A stretch of DNA of 64,000 nt from Bacillota bacterium (GCA_029008005.1 JAQXIX010000031.1:1-64000); one strand, 5' to 3'. Shown: positions 35,423 to 45,503, counted from the stretch's first letter. Translations and numbers: made by a program. Notes: a model not told the origin generated them from the letters alone.

Positions 35423-37138
35423 TTATTCCATAACTTTCCCTATTTCTTCGGCAATTGCTTTCTGACGATTCTCTGCCTCCTGTTCTGATATCCCTCGTAT
35501 ACAGTAGTAAACTTTTATCTTTGGTTCTGTTCCGGAAGGTCTGACTGCAATCCATGAACTGTCTTCCATAGTAAACTTGAGAACGTTTGCCGGCGGCAAT
35601 CCGTCAGCACCTTTCTTGTAATCGGTGAAGCCTTCGTACTCTTCTCCTTTTACTCTCAGGCGAGCCATTATGCTCCTCATTTTCTCATCCCCTTCGGCAC
35701 CTCCGAAAACGAATGATTCCTGTTTATCCAGCCAGAATCCCACTCTTGAATAGAGATCATTAAGTGCATCTGTCAGCTTCATACCGAGTTTCTTGTAATA
35801 TGCCGCCATTCTGCATATTACAAGTGCTGCCGATATACCGTCTTTATCTCTGGCATGAGTTCCTACCAGATATCCGTAACTTTCCTCATACCCGAGAAGA
35901 AACTCATCGGACCTTCCCTTCGACTCCATTTCATTCATTATATCCCCGATGTATTTAAATCCCGTAAGGGTCTTAATAACATCGAATCCGTGGAGGAGTC
36001 CGGTCATTGCCCCGATCTCACTTGTTACTATAGTTGTTATTACTTTCTTTCTTACATTATTTTCTGTGCACTTTGCCAGATAGTCTATCAGAAGTGCTCC
36101 CACCTGATTTCCCGAAAGGTGCACTGACTCTCCGTCGCTGATCACCGCAACTCCGATTCTGTCGCAGTCCGGATCTGTTCCTATTACAAGATCCGCGCCC
36201 TCCTCAATCGCCATGTCACAGGCGATTTTCAGGGCATCTGCATCTTCGGGATTCGGTTTCTTAACTGTCGGGAAGTCTCCATTGAAATCTGCCTGTTCAC
36301 TGCAAAGGCGCAAGTCTTTGAACCCGCCTTTTCTGAGGACTTCCGTCACATAATTTCTTCCCGATCCGTGCAGAGGCGTGTATATTGCTTTCAGCTCTGC
36401 AGCGGCTTCCTCCAAATCAAATCCACTGTCTTCCGTTTCAGGTATTCCAAGTCCCGAAACTGCCTCCATAAATGCTTCCGAAACTTCATCGCCTATTTCT
36501 TCATAGGTTCCTGATGCATTTACGTTGAGAGGTTCCTCAGCTGATTCCATATTGGAAGAAATGATTTCTGCCAGCTCAGGCCTTAGCTGGCATCCTGTTT
36601 CGTCATAAACCTTGAAGCCATTGTATTCACTTGTATTGTGACTCGCTGTTATAACAACTCCTCCGTCTGCCTTAAGATACCTTACCGCAAAGGAAAGCAC
36701 GGGAACAGGCGTGCATTCTCTAAAGAGTTTCGCTCTGATTCCGGATGCTGCCAGAACCTTAGCTGTTTCTTCGGCAAATTCACGTGAATTGTTCCTCGTA
36801 TCATATGCTATTACAACAGTCACTGCCGGACCATCAGGCTGTTTCTTCTTGAAAAGTCTGCGAAAGAATCCCTGTTTTTCTTCAGAATCTTCAATCTTGA
36901 TTCCTTTCTGCTTCAGCAGCATAAGCGCCATTGCTCTCGCTGCCAGTCTGACTGTGTATCTGTTAATTCTGTTTGTTCCCGGACCCATAACTCCGCGCAT
37001 TCCGGCTGTGCCGAAAGGGCAAAGTCTGTAGAAGGCATCTTTTCTTTCCTTTTCACCCATGGACTCCAGTTCAGCCTTTTCTTCATCTGTCAGATAGGGG
37101 CTGTTTATCCAGTTTTCGTATTTTTCTGTGTAGCTCAT
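35423..37138 (-). CDS. Phosphoglucomutase/phosphomannomutase family protein
   Basis: 571 residues of the alpha-D-phosphohexomutase superfamily (PgcA type), interconverting hexose-6-phosphate and hexose-1-phosphate; it could feed RmlA with glucose-1-phosphate. Catalytic serine Ser156 in TASHNTSEYNG, metal site GTDPDCDRIGV at about 300, sugar loop GYEESYGYLVG and phosphate-binding RPSGTEPKIKVYY. An insert at about residues 80-103 with the strongly basic, aromatic stretch GFFRRLFKKKQ interrupts the first domain. The ATG at 37138 forms ATGA with the upstream stop; a start 18 codons earlier would overlap that gene by 58 bases. Confidence 0.92.
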   Translation of the reverse strand: MSYTEKYENWINSPYLTDEEKAELESMGEKERKDAFYRLCPFGTAGMRGVMGPGTNRINRYTVRLAARAMALMLLKQKGIKIEDSEEKQGFFRRLFKKKQPDGPAVTVVIAYDTRNNSREFAEETAKVLAASGIRAKLFRECTPVPVLSFAVRYLKADGGVVITASHNTSEYNGFKVYDETGCQLRPELAEIISSNMESAEEPLNVNASGTYEEIGDEVSEAFMEAVSGLGIPETEDSGFDLEEAAAELKAIYTPLHGSGRNYVTEVLRKGGFKDLRLCSEQADFNGDFPTVKKPNPEDADALKIACDMAIEEGADLVIGTDPDCDRIGVAVISDGESVHLSGNQVGALLIDYLAKCTENNVRKKVITTIVTSEIGAMTGLLHGFDVIKTLTGFKYIGDIMNEMESKGRSDEFLLGYEESYGYLVGTHARDKDGISAALVICRMAAYYKKLGMKLTDALNDLYSRVGFWLDKQESFVFGGAEGDEKMRSIMARLRVKGEEYEGFTDYKKGADGLPPANVLKFTMEDSSWIAVRPSGTEPKIKVYYCIRGISEQEAENRQKAIAEEIGKVME

Positions 37139-38427
37139 AATTTCTTCGTGTATTTCAGGTAAACATAATAACCTGAACTTGTTTTTCCCCAACCGTTTTT
37201 AGTTGATACTATTGTAAGTATCTTTCCTTTTTTATATGTTCCTTTTCTCTTGTATTTAGTACCGGCACCTGTTCTGTAATTAAGGTTGTCCGTTGTCTTC
37301 ACCATGTAGCTGCTGCTTTGTGATGATGAAGATGCTGCCGTTGTTGTCTTCTTCACATATTTCATGGAAACATAGTAGCCGTTTGCCAGCATGCCCCATC
37401 CGTTTGTAACTTTTGAAATATAGATAGCAGTACCCTTCTTGTAAATACCCTTCCTCGTATATTTCGTTCCCGGTCCTGTTCTGTAATTAAGATTGTCAGT
37501 TGTCTTATATTGAACAAGCGTCGGCGAAGATGATGTTACACTGCTGCTGAAATCAAAATTGATGTCAACTCTTCCCCTGATTCCGGCTACACTTCCGTTA
37601 CTTGTACACTGCCACAGTCTGAAATTCTTACTGTATGTGCATGTGCTGTTCCACTGAGCAACCCATTTGCTGTATTTGTCAAGACTGCTGTCGTTAAGAT
37701 ATTTGTTGAACCATGTAAGAGACGCATATATTCCTGCATCATATCCTGCATTTTCAATTATCGTACAATATTCGCAGGCAAATTTTATTATCTGACTTCT
37801 TCCCTGTTTCTTAACAACCTTGTCTTCAAGGTCATAATATACAGGATAACTCAGTTTCCTTCCTGCGAGAAGTCTAAGCGTATGTTTTGCCTCACTTCTG
37901 GCATCACTTACAGAATCGGCGTACGAATAGAGATACACGCCGTAAGGGATTCCGTACTTCTCGCATGCCTGAGCATTGGCAAGGAATTTCTTATCATCGT
38001 ATTTCGTCTTGTCATTTCCGTATCCGCATCGGAGAATAACGAAATCAATATCGCTTGAATTCTTTACCTGCACCCAGTCAATATCCTTCTGCCAGCTGCT
38101 CACATCCATTCCCTTTCGGGTTGCTCCGCTTATTACATCTCCTTTGCTGTTGTAAAACAAGCCGTTAAGCTTACTCCACGCCAGAGTGCACCCTCCTATG
38201 CAGTCCACTTCTGTCTGCAGGGTTCCGTCTCTGTTTTCGTTATATATGGTATTATCGGCTTCATCGTTTATTTCCCCGTCGGAAAATCTCCAGCTGTCGG
38301 CACTGCCTTCCACTTCCTGTTCTGCACTGCTGCTGTCTGTCGCCAGCGAAGGAACGGTAATAACAGGCACCGCAAGGGTAATTGCCATAAGACCTATCAC
38401 CGCGAATCTGAAAATTCTCTTAATCAT
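37135..38427 (-). CDS. Secreted GH25 lysozyme with two SH3b domains
   Basis: 430 residues, exported (signal at 1-30). GH25 muramidase domain from KGMDVSSWQKDIDW (Asp108) through the catalytic DLED at 199-202, ending near residue 310, then two bacterial SH3 repeats (TTDNLNYRTGPGTKYTRKGIYKKG and TTDNLNYRTGAGTKYKRKGTYKKG) separated by a Ser/Thr-rich linker. These bind peptidoglycan. It overlaps the phosphohexomutase gene by four bases and is 11 bases downstream of a second GH25 gene. It probably remodels wall glycan strands; the repeats are near-identical, suggesting recent duplication. Confidence 0.93.
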   Translation of the reverse strand: MIKRIFRFAVIGLMAITLAVPVITVPSLATDSSSAEQEVEGSADSWRFSDGEINDEADNTIYNENRDGTLQTEVDCIGGCTLAWSKLNGLFYNSKGDVISGATRKGMDVSSWQKDIDWVQVKNSSDIDFVILRCGYGNDKTKYDDKKFLANAQACEKYGIPYGVYLYSYADSVSDARSEAKHTLRLLAGRKLSYPVYYDLEDKVVKKQGRSQIIKFACEYCTIIENAGYDAGIYASLTWFNKYLNDSSLDKYSKWVAQWNSTCTYSKNFRLWQCTSNGSVAGIRGRVDINFDFSSSVTSSSPTLVQYKTTDNLNYRTGPGTKYTRKGIYKKGTAIYISKVTNGWGMLANGYYVSMKYVKKTTTAASSSSQSSSYMVKTTDNLNYRTGAGTKYKRKGTYKKGKILTIVSTKNGWGKTSSGYYVYLKYTKKL

Positions 38428-38438
38428 TTCTTCCTCCC

Positions 38439-39875
38439 CTAAATTTTCTTCGGATATCTGTAAACATTCTTTCTGTATTTTGTCTTAAACCATCGTCCGT
38501 TGGACATCTGGCTCCATTTACCGTATGTTCTGATTACAGTAACCTTTTTGTTTTTCCTGAGCTTCCCGGCCTTCCCGTACTTGGTCGAAGGTCCTTTGCG
38601 ACTGTATACAGTGCGTTTTATCTTAGCCGTATACACGACGGATTTACCGTTACTCAGGAATTTATACCGATAACCTCCGATATTTGCCGCAGTATTTTTG
38701 TACTGCAGTCCATCCGGTGAAAATCCATAATAGTAATTCCCGAATTTTCTCAGTCCCGTCACCCTGTATCCGTCGGATCCCAGATAGCAGGAATATCCGT
38801 TTACGGCTGACCACAAGTTCTTCCCGTAGCTTCCGTCTGCGAAAACAAGCCTGTATCCCTTTTCGTCTTTTACCCACTCTCCCAGACCGTAGATTACATT
38901 CATGTCAACATTTCCTTCAATACCTGACACTCTGCCTGATGAGCTGTACTGCCATATTGAAAAACCTGTTGTATTGTAATTTGTTGATCTTGTGTAATGG
39001 GCGAGCCATATACCATAGCCTTTGCTCTCAAGTTTCGCAGCATTGATTCTGTCGTTGAGAAAGCTCCTGTTGGCATAGACCATAGGTGTGTATCCGTTGG
39101 CCTTTACTATTTTGCAGAACATCTCTGCATTATTCGTAAGTCTTGTTTTCCCCAGACTCTTTGCCACAGAATCGGTGAATCTGCAGTCAGAGCCTCCGTA
39201 GGTCTCGTAATCCATTACCGCAGGCAGAGTAATCATACTCTTGTAGGGTTCTATAATGTCAATGAAAGCGTTGGCTTCCGTTCTTGCTTCCGCTTCTGTC
39301 TTTGCCTGTGAGAAATAATATACTCCCACTTTCAGTCCCGCATTGTATGCCGCCTTGAGATATGAAGTGAAATAAGGGTCCTGATTAGGCGTCAGACTAT
39401 TGCTTTTATTCGCCCAAGTATGACCGGCTCTGATAATGACATAGTCAAAACCAGCAGCCTTAACCTTGCTCCAGTCAATCTGTTTCTGATGCTTCGAAAC
39501 GTCGATGCAGTCAAGCTGCGGTAATGATTTATACCTTGACTGATGGCTTATACTTGTTAGAGTTGCAGACATGGCCGTCACAGTTTCGGCATCTTTTCTG
39601 ACAATACTTCCATCCTCTTCGACTGTGTAGTATTTGTCAAATTCCGGATCGCCTTTGCTGTCGGCCAGAAGTTCTTCGTATTCCTCATCTCCCGGACGAT
39701 ATACTCCGATTTCGCCGTATTCTTCGTATTCCCGGGAAATATCTGTTTCCACTGCTGCTTCTTTCTCCGCTTCCGTCGCTTCCGTTTCAGCAAAAGCCGG
39801 AACCGTACATAATGTCACTGCCGTTACTGCCGCCGCCGCAAAGCAAATGATTTTTTTATATAATAATCTGATCAC
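38439..39875 (-). CDS. Secreted GH25 lysozyme with C-terminal wall-binding region
   Basis: 478 residues. The signal peptide ends near VPAFAETEA, then an acidic Glu-rich segment (30-75). The GH25 domain runs from LDCIDVSKHQKQIDW (Asp125) with catalytic MDYETYG (Asp222, Glu224) to about residue 325. After it come repeat-like segments (KGYRLVFADGSYGKNLW, YKFLSNGKS) and an SH3-like tail (VYSRKGPSTKYGKAGKLRKNKKVTVIRTYGKW). The start is GTG, overlapping the GNAT stop as GTGA, with AAAGGATTTCGA before it. It differs from the neighbouring lysozyme in its tail, so the two may act on different wall zones. Confidence 0.92.
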   Translation of the reverse strand: MIRLLYKKIICFAAAAVTAVTLCTVPAFAETEATEAEKEAAVETDISREYEEYGEIGVYRPGDEEYEELLADSKGDPEFDKYYTVEEDGSIVRKDAETVTAMSATLTSISHQSRYKSLPQLDCIDVSKHQKQIDWSKVKAAGFDYVIIRAGHTWANKSNSLTPNQDPYFTSYLKAAYNAGLKVGVYYFSQAKTEAEARTEANAFIDIIEPYKSMITLPAVMDYETYGGSDCRFTDSVAKSLGKTRLTNNAEMFCKIVKANGYTPMVYANRSFLNDRINAAKLESKGYGIWLAHYTRSTNYNTTGFSIWQYSSSGRVSGIEGNVDMNVIYGLGEWVKDEKGYRLVFADGSYGKNLWSAVNGYSCYLGSDGYRVTGLRKFGNYYYGFSPDGLQYKNTAANIGGYRYKFLSNGKSVVYTAKIKRTVYSRKGPSTKYGKAGKLRKNKKVTVIRTYGKWSQMSNGRWFKTKYRKNVYRYPKKI

Positions 39876-40318
39876 TCGAAATCCTTTCTCATTACTTCAG
39901 GGTGACAGCTTACACCATACTGTGGACAAGTGAAGCATTCAAAGAAATTCGGTGCTTCTTCTTCACTGACAGTGATGAAGCCCTGTTTTCTGTAAAATTC
40001 CGGTGCTCTGGCGTTCAGATACATTCTGCTGCCGCCTGCTGCCTTTGCTTCCTCTATTCCTTTATCGAGAAGCGCCTTGCCAAGATGATGTTTTCTGTAA
40101 GCGGCATCCACAGCCACTCCGTCGCAGATATATTCGCCTTCGCGTTTAGCCAGGACAAAAGCTCCTATCAGCTTGCCCTCATCCTCTATTTTCCAGCATT
40201 TAACCAGGTCTGTCGGAACTTCTTCGGCATCTTCATCTGTGTATTCGAGGCCGTTTTCTATGAAAAAGTCCACCAGTCTTTCGTATTCATCTGTTTCCTG
40301 TATTTTAAAATCAATCAT
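39872..40318 (-). CDS. GNAT family N-acetyltransferase
   Basis: 148 residues with the start at 40318, supported by GAGGAGACATGGAAAT. An in-frame ATG 11 codons upstream would lie further inside the upstream lipid-kinase gene. The GNAT core is clear: LIGAFVLAKREGEYICDGVAVDAAYRKHHLGKALLDKGI, with the acetyl-CoA loop YRKHHLGKAL, and FYRKQGF at the end of the fold. The C-terminus has a cysteine cluster CFTCPQYGVSCHP (C-x2-C-x6-C), which could bind a metal. Substrate unknown. It overlaps both flanking genes by a few bases, so it belongs to the operon. Confidence 0.85.
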   Translation of the reverse strand: MIDFKIQETDEYERLVDFFIENGLEYTDEDAEEVPTDLVKCWKIEDEGKLIGAFVLAKREGEYICDGVAVDAAYRKHHLGKALLDKGIEEAKAAGGSRMYLNARAPEFYRKQGFITVSEEEAPNFFECFTCPQYGVSCHPEVMRKDFE

Positions 40319-41228
40319 ATTTCCATGTCTCCTCAGAAACGAAAATGTCAAGTCTTTCGTCGATCAGACTGAAGTGAAGCGGCAGTCTGACTCCTGCTTC
40401 ACCGTCAGTATCCGTAGCAATATCTTCTTCTGATTCTATCGTAAACTCATCGGACTGGAAGTAGAGAACATTTTTGTTCTCCGGATGTCTTCCGTTTATC
40501 ACTTCAAACAGCAGCGGGCCGAATTCCACAATAGGCATTTTTCTGAATGCTACCACATCCAGCTTACCGTCTTTCATTGAAGCATTTGGACTCAACTTCC
40601 TGAACCCTCCGGCGCTTTCTCCGTTAAGGACTGTCATGAAGTAGATTTCTTCTTCTATTGTCTCTTCCTTTGTAGTTATTTTAATAGGAATCGAGTGAAT
40701 CTGCGGTATTTCCGTCGCTGCTTTAAGGTAATAAGCCAATGTTCCCAGGGCATTTTTCATGGCCGGATCTGTCTTCTGACTTACATCCACCATGGCCCCC
40801 AGCGCACAGACATTAATAAAGCATTTCTCGTTAACAACGCCTACATCTGCTTTCGTAGTCTTGTTGCCCAGAGCAATGTCAAGAGCCAGATCAAGGTCTG
40901 ACGGTATTTCGAAGTAAAATGCAAAGTCATTGGCTGTTCCCGCAGGAAGTATTGCCAGAGGCAGATGTATTCCGTGTTTGACCATCGTGTTAACACAAAT
41001 GCTTATGGTTCCGTCTCCGCCTGCCACTATTATTCTGCTGTATTCGTGCTGATCGATATTGGCGAGCGCTCTGTCAATCATTACACCGTTTGCTGCTCTC
41101 ACGGGAATTACTATATAGCCCTTTTCCTGACACCTCTCTATAATGTGGTCAAGATTGTTCTTAAATACTCCGCTGCCCGAGTATGCATTGTAATACAGCA
41201 GTATTTTCCCTTTAGCTGTTCTCGTCAT
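40311..41228 (-). CDS. Diacylglycerol kinase family lipid kinase
   Basis: 305 residues of the DagK/YegS catalytic family, phosphorylating diacylglycerol or a related lipid with ATP. Motifs: NAYSGSG, the nucleotide-binding GGDGTISICVN, LPAGTANDFA and SPNASMKDGKLDV. In Gram-positives this enzyme recycles the diacylglycerol released during lipoteichoic acid synthesis, which suits the wall-polymer setting. SD GGAGGTAAGAAGG. It is 35 bases downstream of folC. Confidence 0.9.
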   Translation of the reverse strand: MTRTAKGKILLYYNAYSGSGVFKNNLDHIIERCQEKGYIVIPVRAANGVMIDRALANIDQHEYSRIIVAGGDGTISICVNTMVKHGIHLPLAILPAGTANDFAFYFEIPSDLDLALDIALGNKTTKADVGVVNEKCFINVCALGAMVDVSQKTDPAMKNALGTLAYYLKAATEIPQIHSIPIKITTKEETIEEEIYFMTVLNGESAGGFRKLSPNASMKDGKLDVVAFRKMPIVEFGPLLFEVINGRHPENKNVLYFQSDEFTIESEEDIATDTDGEAGVRLPLHFSLIDERLDIFVSEETWKYD

Positions 41229-41263
41229 CCTTCTTACCTCCGATTTTTATCCCTTTAATTAAA

Positions 41264-42619
41264 TCAGCTGTACTTTAATGTCCTGTCATTATCGTAATCG
41301 GGTCTTCCCGTTACTACACTTCTTACTGCACCTATTAAATAGAGTGATCCTGCGAAAAGCACTACATCGTAATCCCTTCCCAGTTCTTCCGCACGACTTA
41401 CGGATTCATAAACCGATTCCACAGTATCTAATATTCTGCACGGTTTTCCGGATTCCTCCGATGCCTGTCTGATAAGTGTTTCCAGTTCCGATGTTGCCAT
41501 CGCTCTGTCTTCGTAGTCAGGCTTTGTAACGATAAAGTCACCTGAAACTTCAAGGAAATGTTTCATGACTTTAACAGTTTCCTTTCTTTCGACCATTCCG
41601 GCAACAATAAGTGTCTTAGCACCGGGATAGCATTCCTTCATTGTCTTCGCCAGAGCTTCCGCCCCTGCATCGTTATGAGCTCCGTCGATTACAATATTCG
41701 GCTTGTTCTGTGAAAGAACTTCGAATCTTCCCGGCTGAACTGCTTCTTTCAGACCTCTGTAAAGAGCGCTTCTCTCTATGCTTATTGTTCCCTGTTTTCT
41801 TAATATCTCTATTACGGCAAGTGCTGTCTTCAGGTTTTCTGCCTGATGACGTCCTACCATTGAGGTCACAACTTCGCTGTAATCTGTTCCCCAAAGTTCC
41901 ATGCTTACCTGCTGATTAAGGGCATTTTCCCAGTCAACAGTAAATCTGATTTTCGAAACGTCATAAAGACGGCTGCCCATACTGTATGCTTTTCTGGCAA
42001 TTACTGCTGCCGGTCCGTGTTCCGAAACATTTGACACTACAGGGCATCCCGGCTTGATTATACCTGCTTTGTCTGCTGCAATTTCCTCGAGGGTATTTCC
42101 CAGAACGTGCATATGGTCATATGCAACTCCCGTAAATACACTTACCAGCGGTTTCGGTATTATGTTTGTGGCATCGCCGATTCCGCCCATTCCCGCTTCA
42201 AGAACAATTATATCCGGCTGCTTTGCTCTGAAATACAGAAAAGCCGTCGCCATTACAACTTCAAATTCTGTCGGTGATGTGAGACCGTCATCCACCATTT
42301 CTTTTGCCTTTGCGAGAGCCTGATTTCCGTAGATTTCAAGTTCTTCGTCAGTAATCATCTCTCCGTCAAACTGTATTCTCTCGTTAAATTTCTCAATGTA
42401 CGGTGATGTGTAAAGTCCCACTTTGTATCCGCACGCGGCAAGTCCCTTCTCAAGGTACTTGCATGTTGAGCCTTTGCCGTTGGTTCCGGCCACGTGTATA
42501 TATTTCATCGTAAGATGAGGATTGCCCAGTCTTGAAAGAAGTTCACCCACTCTCTCAAGACCGAGAACACTTCCGAATTTATCGAATTCGTGAAACTTGT
42601 CTACTGCTGATGATGTCAT
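41264..42619 (-). CDS. folC: Folylpolyglutamate synthase/dihydrofolate synthase
   Basis: 451 residues, Mur-ligase fold. It adds glutamate to folates (and possibly to dihydropteroate). P-loop GTNGKGST at 45-52, the NERIQFDGEMITDEE region, EAGMGGIGDATNI and the C-terminal IDGAHNDAGAEAL motif are canonical. The ATG directly follows the valS stop (TAAATG), so the two are coupled. Fits the strong folate-based one-carbon set (fhs, fchA, folD) elsewhere in the window. Confidence 0.95.
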   Translation of the reverse strand: MTSSAVDKFHEFDKFGSVLGLERVGELLSRLGNPHLTMKYIHVAGTNGKGSTCKYLEKGLAACGYKVGLYTSPYIEKFNERIQFDGEMITDEELEIYGNQALAKAKEMVDDGLTSPTEFEVVMATAFLYFRAKQPDIIVLEAGMGGIGDATNIIPKPLVSVFTGVAYDHMHVLGNTLEEIAADKAGIIKPGCPVVSNVSEHGPAAVIARKAYSMGSRLYDVSKIRFTVDWENALNQQVSMELWGTDYSEVVTSMVGRHQAENLKTALAVIEILRKQGTISIERSALYRGLKEAVQPGRFEVLSQNKPNIVIDGAHNDAGAEALAKTMKECYPGAKTLIVAGMVERKETVKVMKHFLEVSGDFIVTKPDYEDRAMATSELETLIRQASEESGKPCRILDTVESVYESVSRAEELGRDYDVVLFAGSLYLIGAVRSVVTGRPDYDNDRTLKYS

Positions 42620-45373
42620 TTATTTTCCAACCTTTTTTTCTACTGTTGCCAGACGCTCGATAACTTTGGCGAGCATTTCTTCATACTTAACTTTCTTTGC
42701 CTTTTCTTCTTCTACTACCTTTGCCGGTGCTTTGCTTACGAAGCCCTCGTTTGAAAGCTTACCTGTTACGCGCTTAACTTCTCCCTCCAGCTTCTGCTTT
42801 TCCTTGCGGAGTCTGTCCAGCTCTGCCTCGTAATCCATAATATCATCGAGAGGAATATATATTTCCGCACCGTCAATTACTGCCGACATTGTTTCTTCAG
42901 GAACATCTCCCTTGTCGGTTGTGAAAGTAATGTCTGTAATGTTAGCCAGCTTCTTTATATATCTTTCTCCGGCTCTGATTTCGTCTTCTCTGCCGGCTCC
43001 CATGAGGATAACGGCTGTAAGTTTCTTACCCGGTGATGCATCAGCCTCTGCTCTGATGTTTCTGATGCTTCTGATTACTGACATTGCTGTTTCCAGAATT
43101 CCGCTTTCCTTAGGGAATACCAGCTCTTCACTGTATTCCGGCCAGCTGTCTTTTATCAGGAAGTTCTCAGGATTGTCTTCTGCCGGTTCGCTGTGCGGCA
43201 GGAATCCCCAGATTTCTTCTGTAATAAACGGCATGAACGGGTGAAGAAGTGTAAGCATTTCCTTGAGCACTCTCACGAGAACGTATCTGGCTGTTTTCTT
43301 GTCTTCCTCATCATCGCCGTAAAGTCTCTCTTTGACGATTTCTATATACCAGTCGCAGAATTCATTCCATATCAGGTCGTAAGCTCTCTGTCCTGCCAGC
43401 GCCAGGTCATATCTCTCCATGGCTTCTGTCATGTACTTCGAGGCTTCGTTCACTCTGCTGAAAATCCATTTATCTTCTTCTCTGATTCTGCCTTCAGCTG
43501 CAATATCATTGCAGCATGCCATTCCGCAGCATGTATCACTGCACTCTGCCATCGGAAGGAAGTTGCCTTCTTCATCCTGCAGGTTCATTATTACGAATCT
43601 TGATGCGTTCCAGAGTTTATTGGCGAAATTTCTGGCTGATTCAAGTCTGTCTTCCTTGAATCTCATATCGTTGCCCGGTGTGATACCTGTTGAAAGCATA
43701 AATCTGAGGGCATCTGCTCCGTACTTGTCGATTATTTCCAGAGGATCAATGCCATTCCCCAGGCTTTTGCTCATCTTTCGTCCCTGGGCATCACGAACGA
43801 GTCCGTGAATGTAAACATCGCTGAAAGGCACTTCACCTGTAGTTTCCAGGGCTGAGAATACCATTCTTACAACCCAGAAGAATATTATGTCGTAGCCCGT
43901 AACAAGAACATCTGTCGGATAGAAATACTTAAGTTCCTCTGTTTCTTCAGGCCAACCAAGCGTCGAAAACGGCCAAAGTGCCGAGGAAAACCATGTATCG
44001 AGAACGTCTTCGTCCTGTCTGATGTTTTTGCTTCCGCACTTGCTGCAGCAATCCGGATCCTCTGCGGCTACTGTTATTTCACCGCACTCATCGCAGTACC
44101 ACGCAGGTATTCTGTGTCCCCACCAGAGCTGTCTGGATATACACCAGTCTCTGATTTCTTCAAGCCAGTGAAGATATGTTTTCTCGAATCTGTCCGGAAC
44201 ATGACGAAGATTTCCCGACTTCGCTGCTTCGATTGCAGGCTTTGCCAGTTCTTCCATTCTCACGAACCACTGATCCGAAAGCATAGGTTCAACTACTGTG
44301 TGACATCTGTAGCATGTTCCTGCCGGAATTACCATTTCTTCGATTTTCACAAGGAATCCTGCGTCTTCCAGATCCTTGACCCAGGCTTTTCTGCACTCAT
44401 AACGGTCCATTCCCTCGTATTTGCCTGCAACGCTGTTCATAGTCGCATCAGGGTTAATACAAGAGAGGTTCTCCAGATTGTGTCTCTGTCCTACCATAAA
44501 GTCGTTTTCATCATGAGCCGGCGTGATCTTAACTGCTCCTGTACCCTTCTCCGGATCCGGATACGGGTCTGCGACCACAGGTATTTCTCTTCCAACAAGA
44601 GGAAGTACGACTTTCTTTCCAACGAAATCCTTATATCTTTCATCGTCCGGATGAACTGCTATGGCAACGTCTCCGAACATTGTCTCCGGTCTTGATGTTG
44701 CAACTACGATTCCGTCTTCGCCGTCGGGACCCTTAAGGGTACCGTCTGCTGACGGATATCTGAAGTACCAGTACGAACCGGTCTTGTCTTCATGTTCAAC
44801 CTCTGCGTCGCTGAGTGATGTTCCACACTCTGGGCACCAGTTGATAAGTCTGTTTCCTCTGTATATGAGTCCTTTGTCATAAAGCTTGACGAAAAATTCT
44901 CTTACTGCTCTGTTGCAGCCTTCATCCATTGTGAATCTTTCTCTGCTCCAGTCACATGAGTCACCGAGCTTACGGCACTGCTTAGTGATTTTGCCGCCGA
45001 ACTCTTCCTTCCATGCCCAGGCTCTCTTAAGAAATTCTTCTCTTCCCAGGTCTTCTTTTTCCTTACCTTCTTCTTCTCTGATTCTGTCCACTACCTTAAC
45101 TTCTGTTGCTATGCTGGCATGGTCGCTGCCCGGAAGCCAGAGTGCACTGTATCCGCGCAGTCTCTTGTATCTTGTGAGCACATCCTGCAAAGTCTGGTCG
45201 AGGGCGTGTCCCATGTGAAGCTGACCGGTAATGTTAGGCGGCGGCATTACTATAGTAAAAGGCTTTTTGTCCGGGTTGATTTCTGCCTTAAAGGCGCCGC
45301 TCTTCTCCCAGGCCTCGTAAATTCGATCTTCAAAATCCTTCGGATTGTAAGTTTTGGCTAAGTTTTTCTTCAT
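42620..45373 (-). CDS. valS: Valine--tRNA ligase
   Basis: 917 residues. Class I synthetase with PPPNITGQLHMGH (HIGH motif), the editing insert, KMSKS in GRKMSKSLGNG, and a C-terminal coiled coil (LDRLRKEKQKLEGEVKRV). A zinc-type cysteine set CDECGE...CCSKCGSK lies near residue 430. The start ATG at 45373 is preferred because AAGGAG lies upstream of it and inside the alternative longer frame. It has a leader of about 180 bases with a strong hairpin but without a T-box consensus, unlike many Firmicutes valS genes. Confidence 0.96.
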   Translation of the reverse strand: MKKNLAKTYNPKDFEDRIYEAWEKSGAFKAEINPDKKPFTIVMPPPNITGQLHMGHALDQTLQDVLTRYKRLRGYSALWLPGSDHASIATEVKVVDRIREEEGKEKEDLGREEFLKRAWAWKEEFGGKITKQCRKLGDSCDWSRERFTMDEGCNRAVREFFVKLYDKGLIYRGNRLINWCPECGTSLSDAEVEHEDKTGSYWYFRYPSADGTLKGPDGEDGIVVATSRPETMFGDVAIAVHPDDERYKDFVGKKVVLPLVGREIPVVADPYPDPEKGTGAVKITPAHDENDFMVGQRHNLENLSCINPDATMNSVAGKYEGMDRYECRKAWVKDLEDAGFLVKIEEMVIPAGTCYRCHTVVEPMLSDQWFVRMEELAKPAIEAAKSGNLRHVPDRFEKTYLHWLEEIRDWCISRQLWWGHRIPAWYCDECGEITVAAEDPDCCSKCGSKNIRQDEDVLDTWFSSALWPFSTLGWPEETEELKYFYPTDVLVTGYDIIFFWVVRMVFSALETTGEVPFSDVYIHGLVRDAQGRKMSKSLGNGIDPLEIIDKYGADALRFMLSTGITPGNDMRFKEDRLESARNFANKLWNASRFVIMNLQDEEGNFLPMAECSDTCCGMACCNDIAAEGRIREEDKWIFSRVNEASKYMTEAMERYDLALAGQRAYDLIWNEFCDWYIEIVKERLYGDDEEDKKTARYVLVRVLKEMLTLLHPFMPFITEEIWGFLPHSEPAEDNPENFLIKDSWPEYSEELVFPKESGILETAMSVIRSIRNIRAEADASPGKKLTAVILMGAGREDEIRAGERYIKKLANITDITFTTDKGDVPEETMSAVIDGAEIYIPLDDIMDYEAELDRLRKEKQKLEGEVKRVTGKLSNEGFVSKAPAKVVEEEKAKKVKYEEMLAKVIERLATVEKKVGK

Positions 45374-45446
45374 ATGTCCGTTTATCTCCTTAATTATGTA
45401 TTTCAACTATGTATTTCTTCTTTAATAAGCCATCCCAAAGCAAATT

Positions 45447-45503
45447 GACGATACCGATATTCTTCCTTTCTCACAACAGGTGATTGTCGAGTACGGCGTC
45501 GTC
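45447..45503 (-). promoter_or_regulatory. Structured valS leader hairpin (not a T-box)
   Basis: In the valS leader RNA, GACGACGCCG (45503-45494) can pair with CGGTATCGTC (45456-45447), nine of ten positions. Inside it CTCGACAA pairs with TTGTGAG around a short loop, giving an extended two-part hairpin. No AGGGTGGNACCGCG T-box sequence is visible in the 180-base leader, and no T-tract follows the hairpin. Confidence 0.5.
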
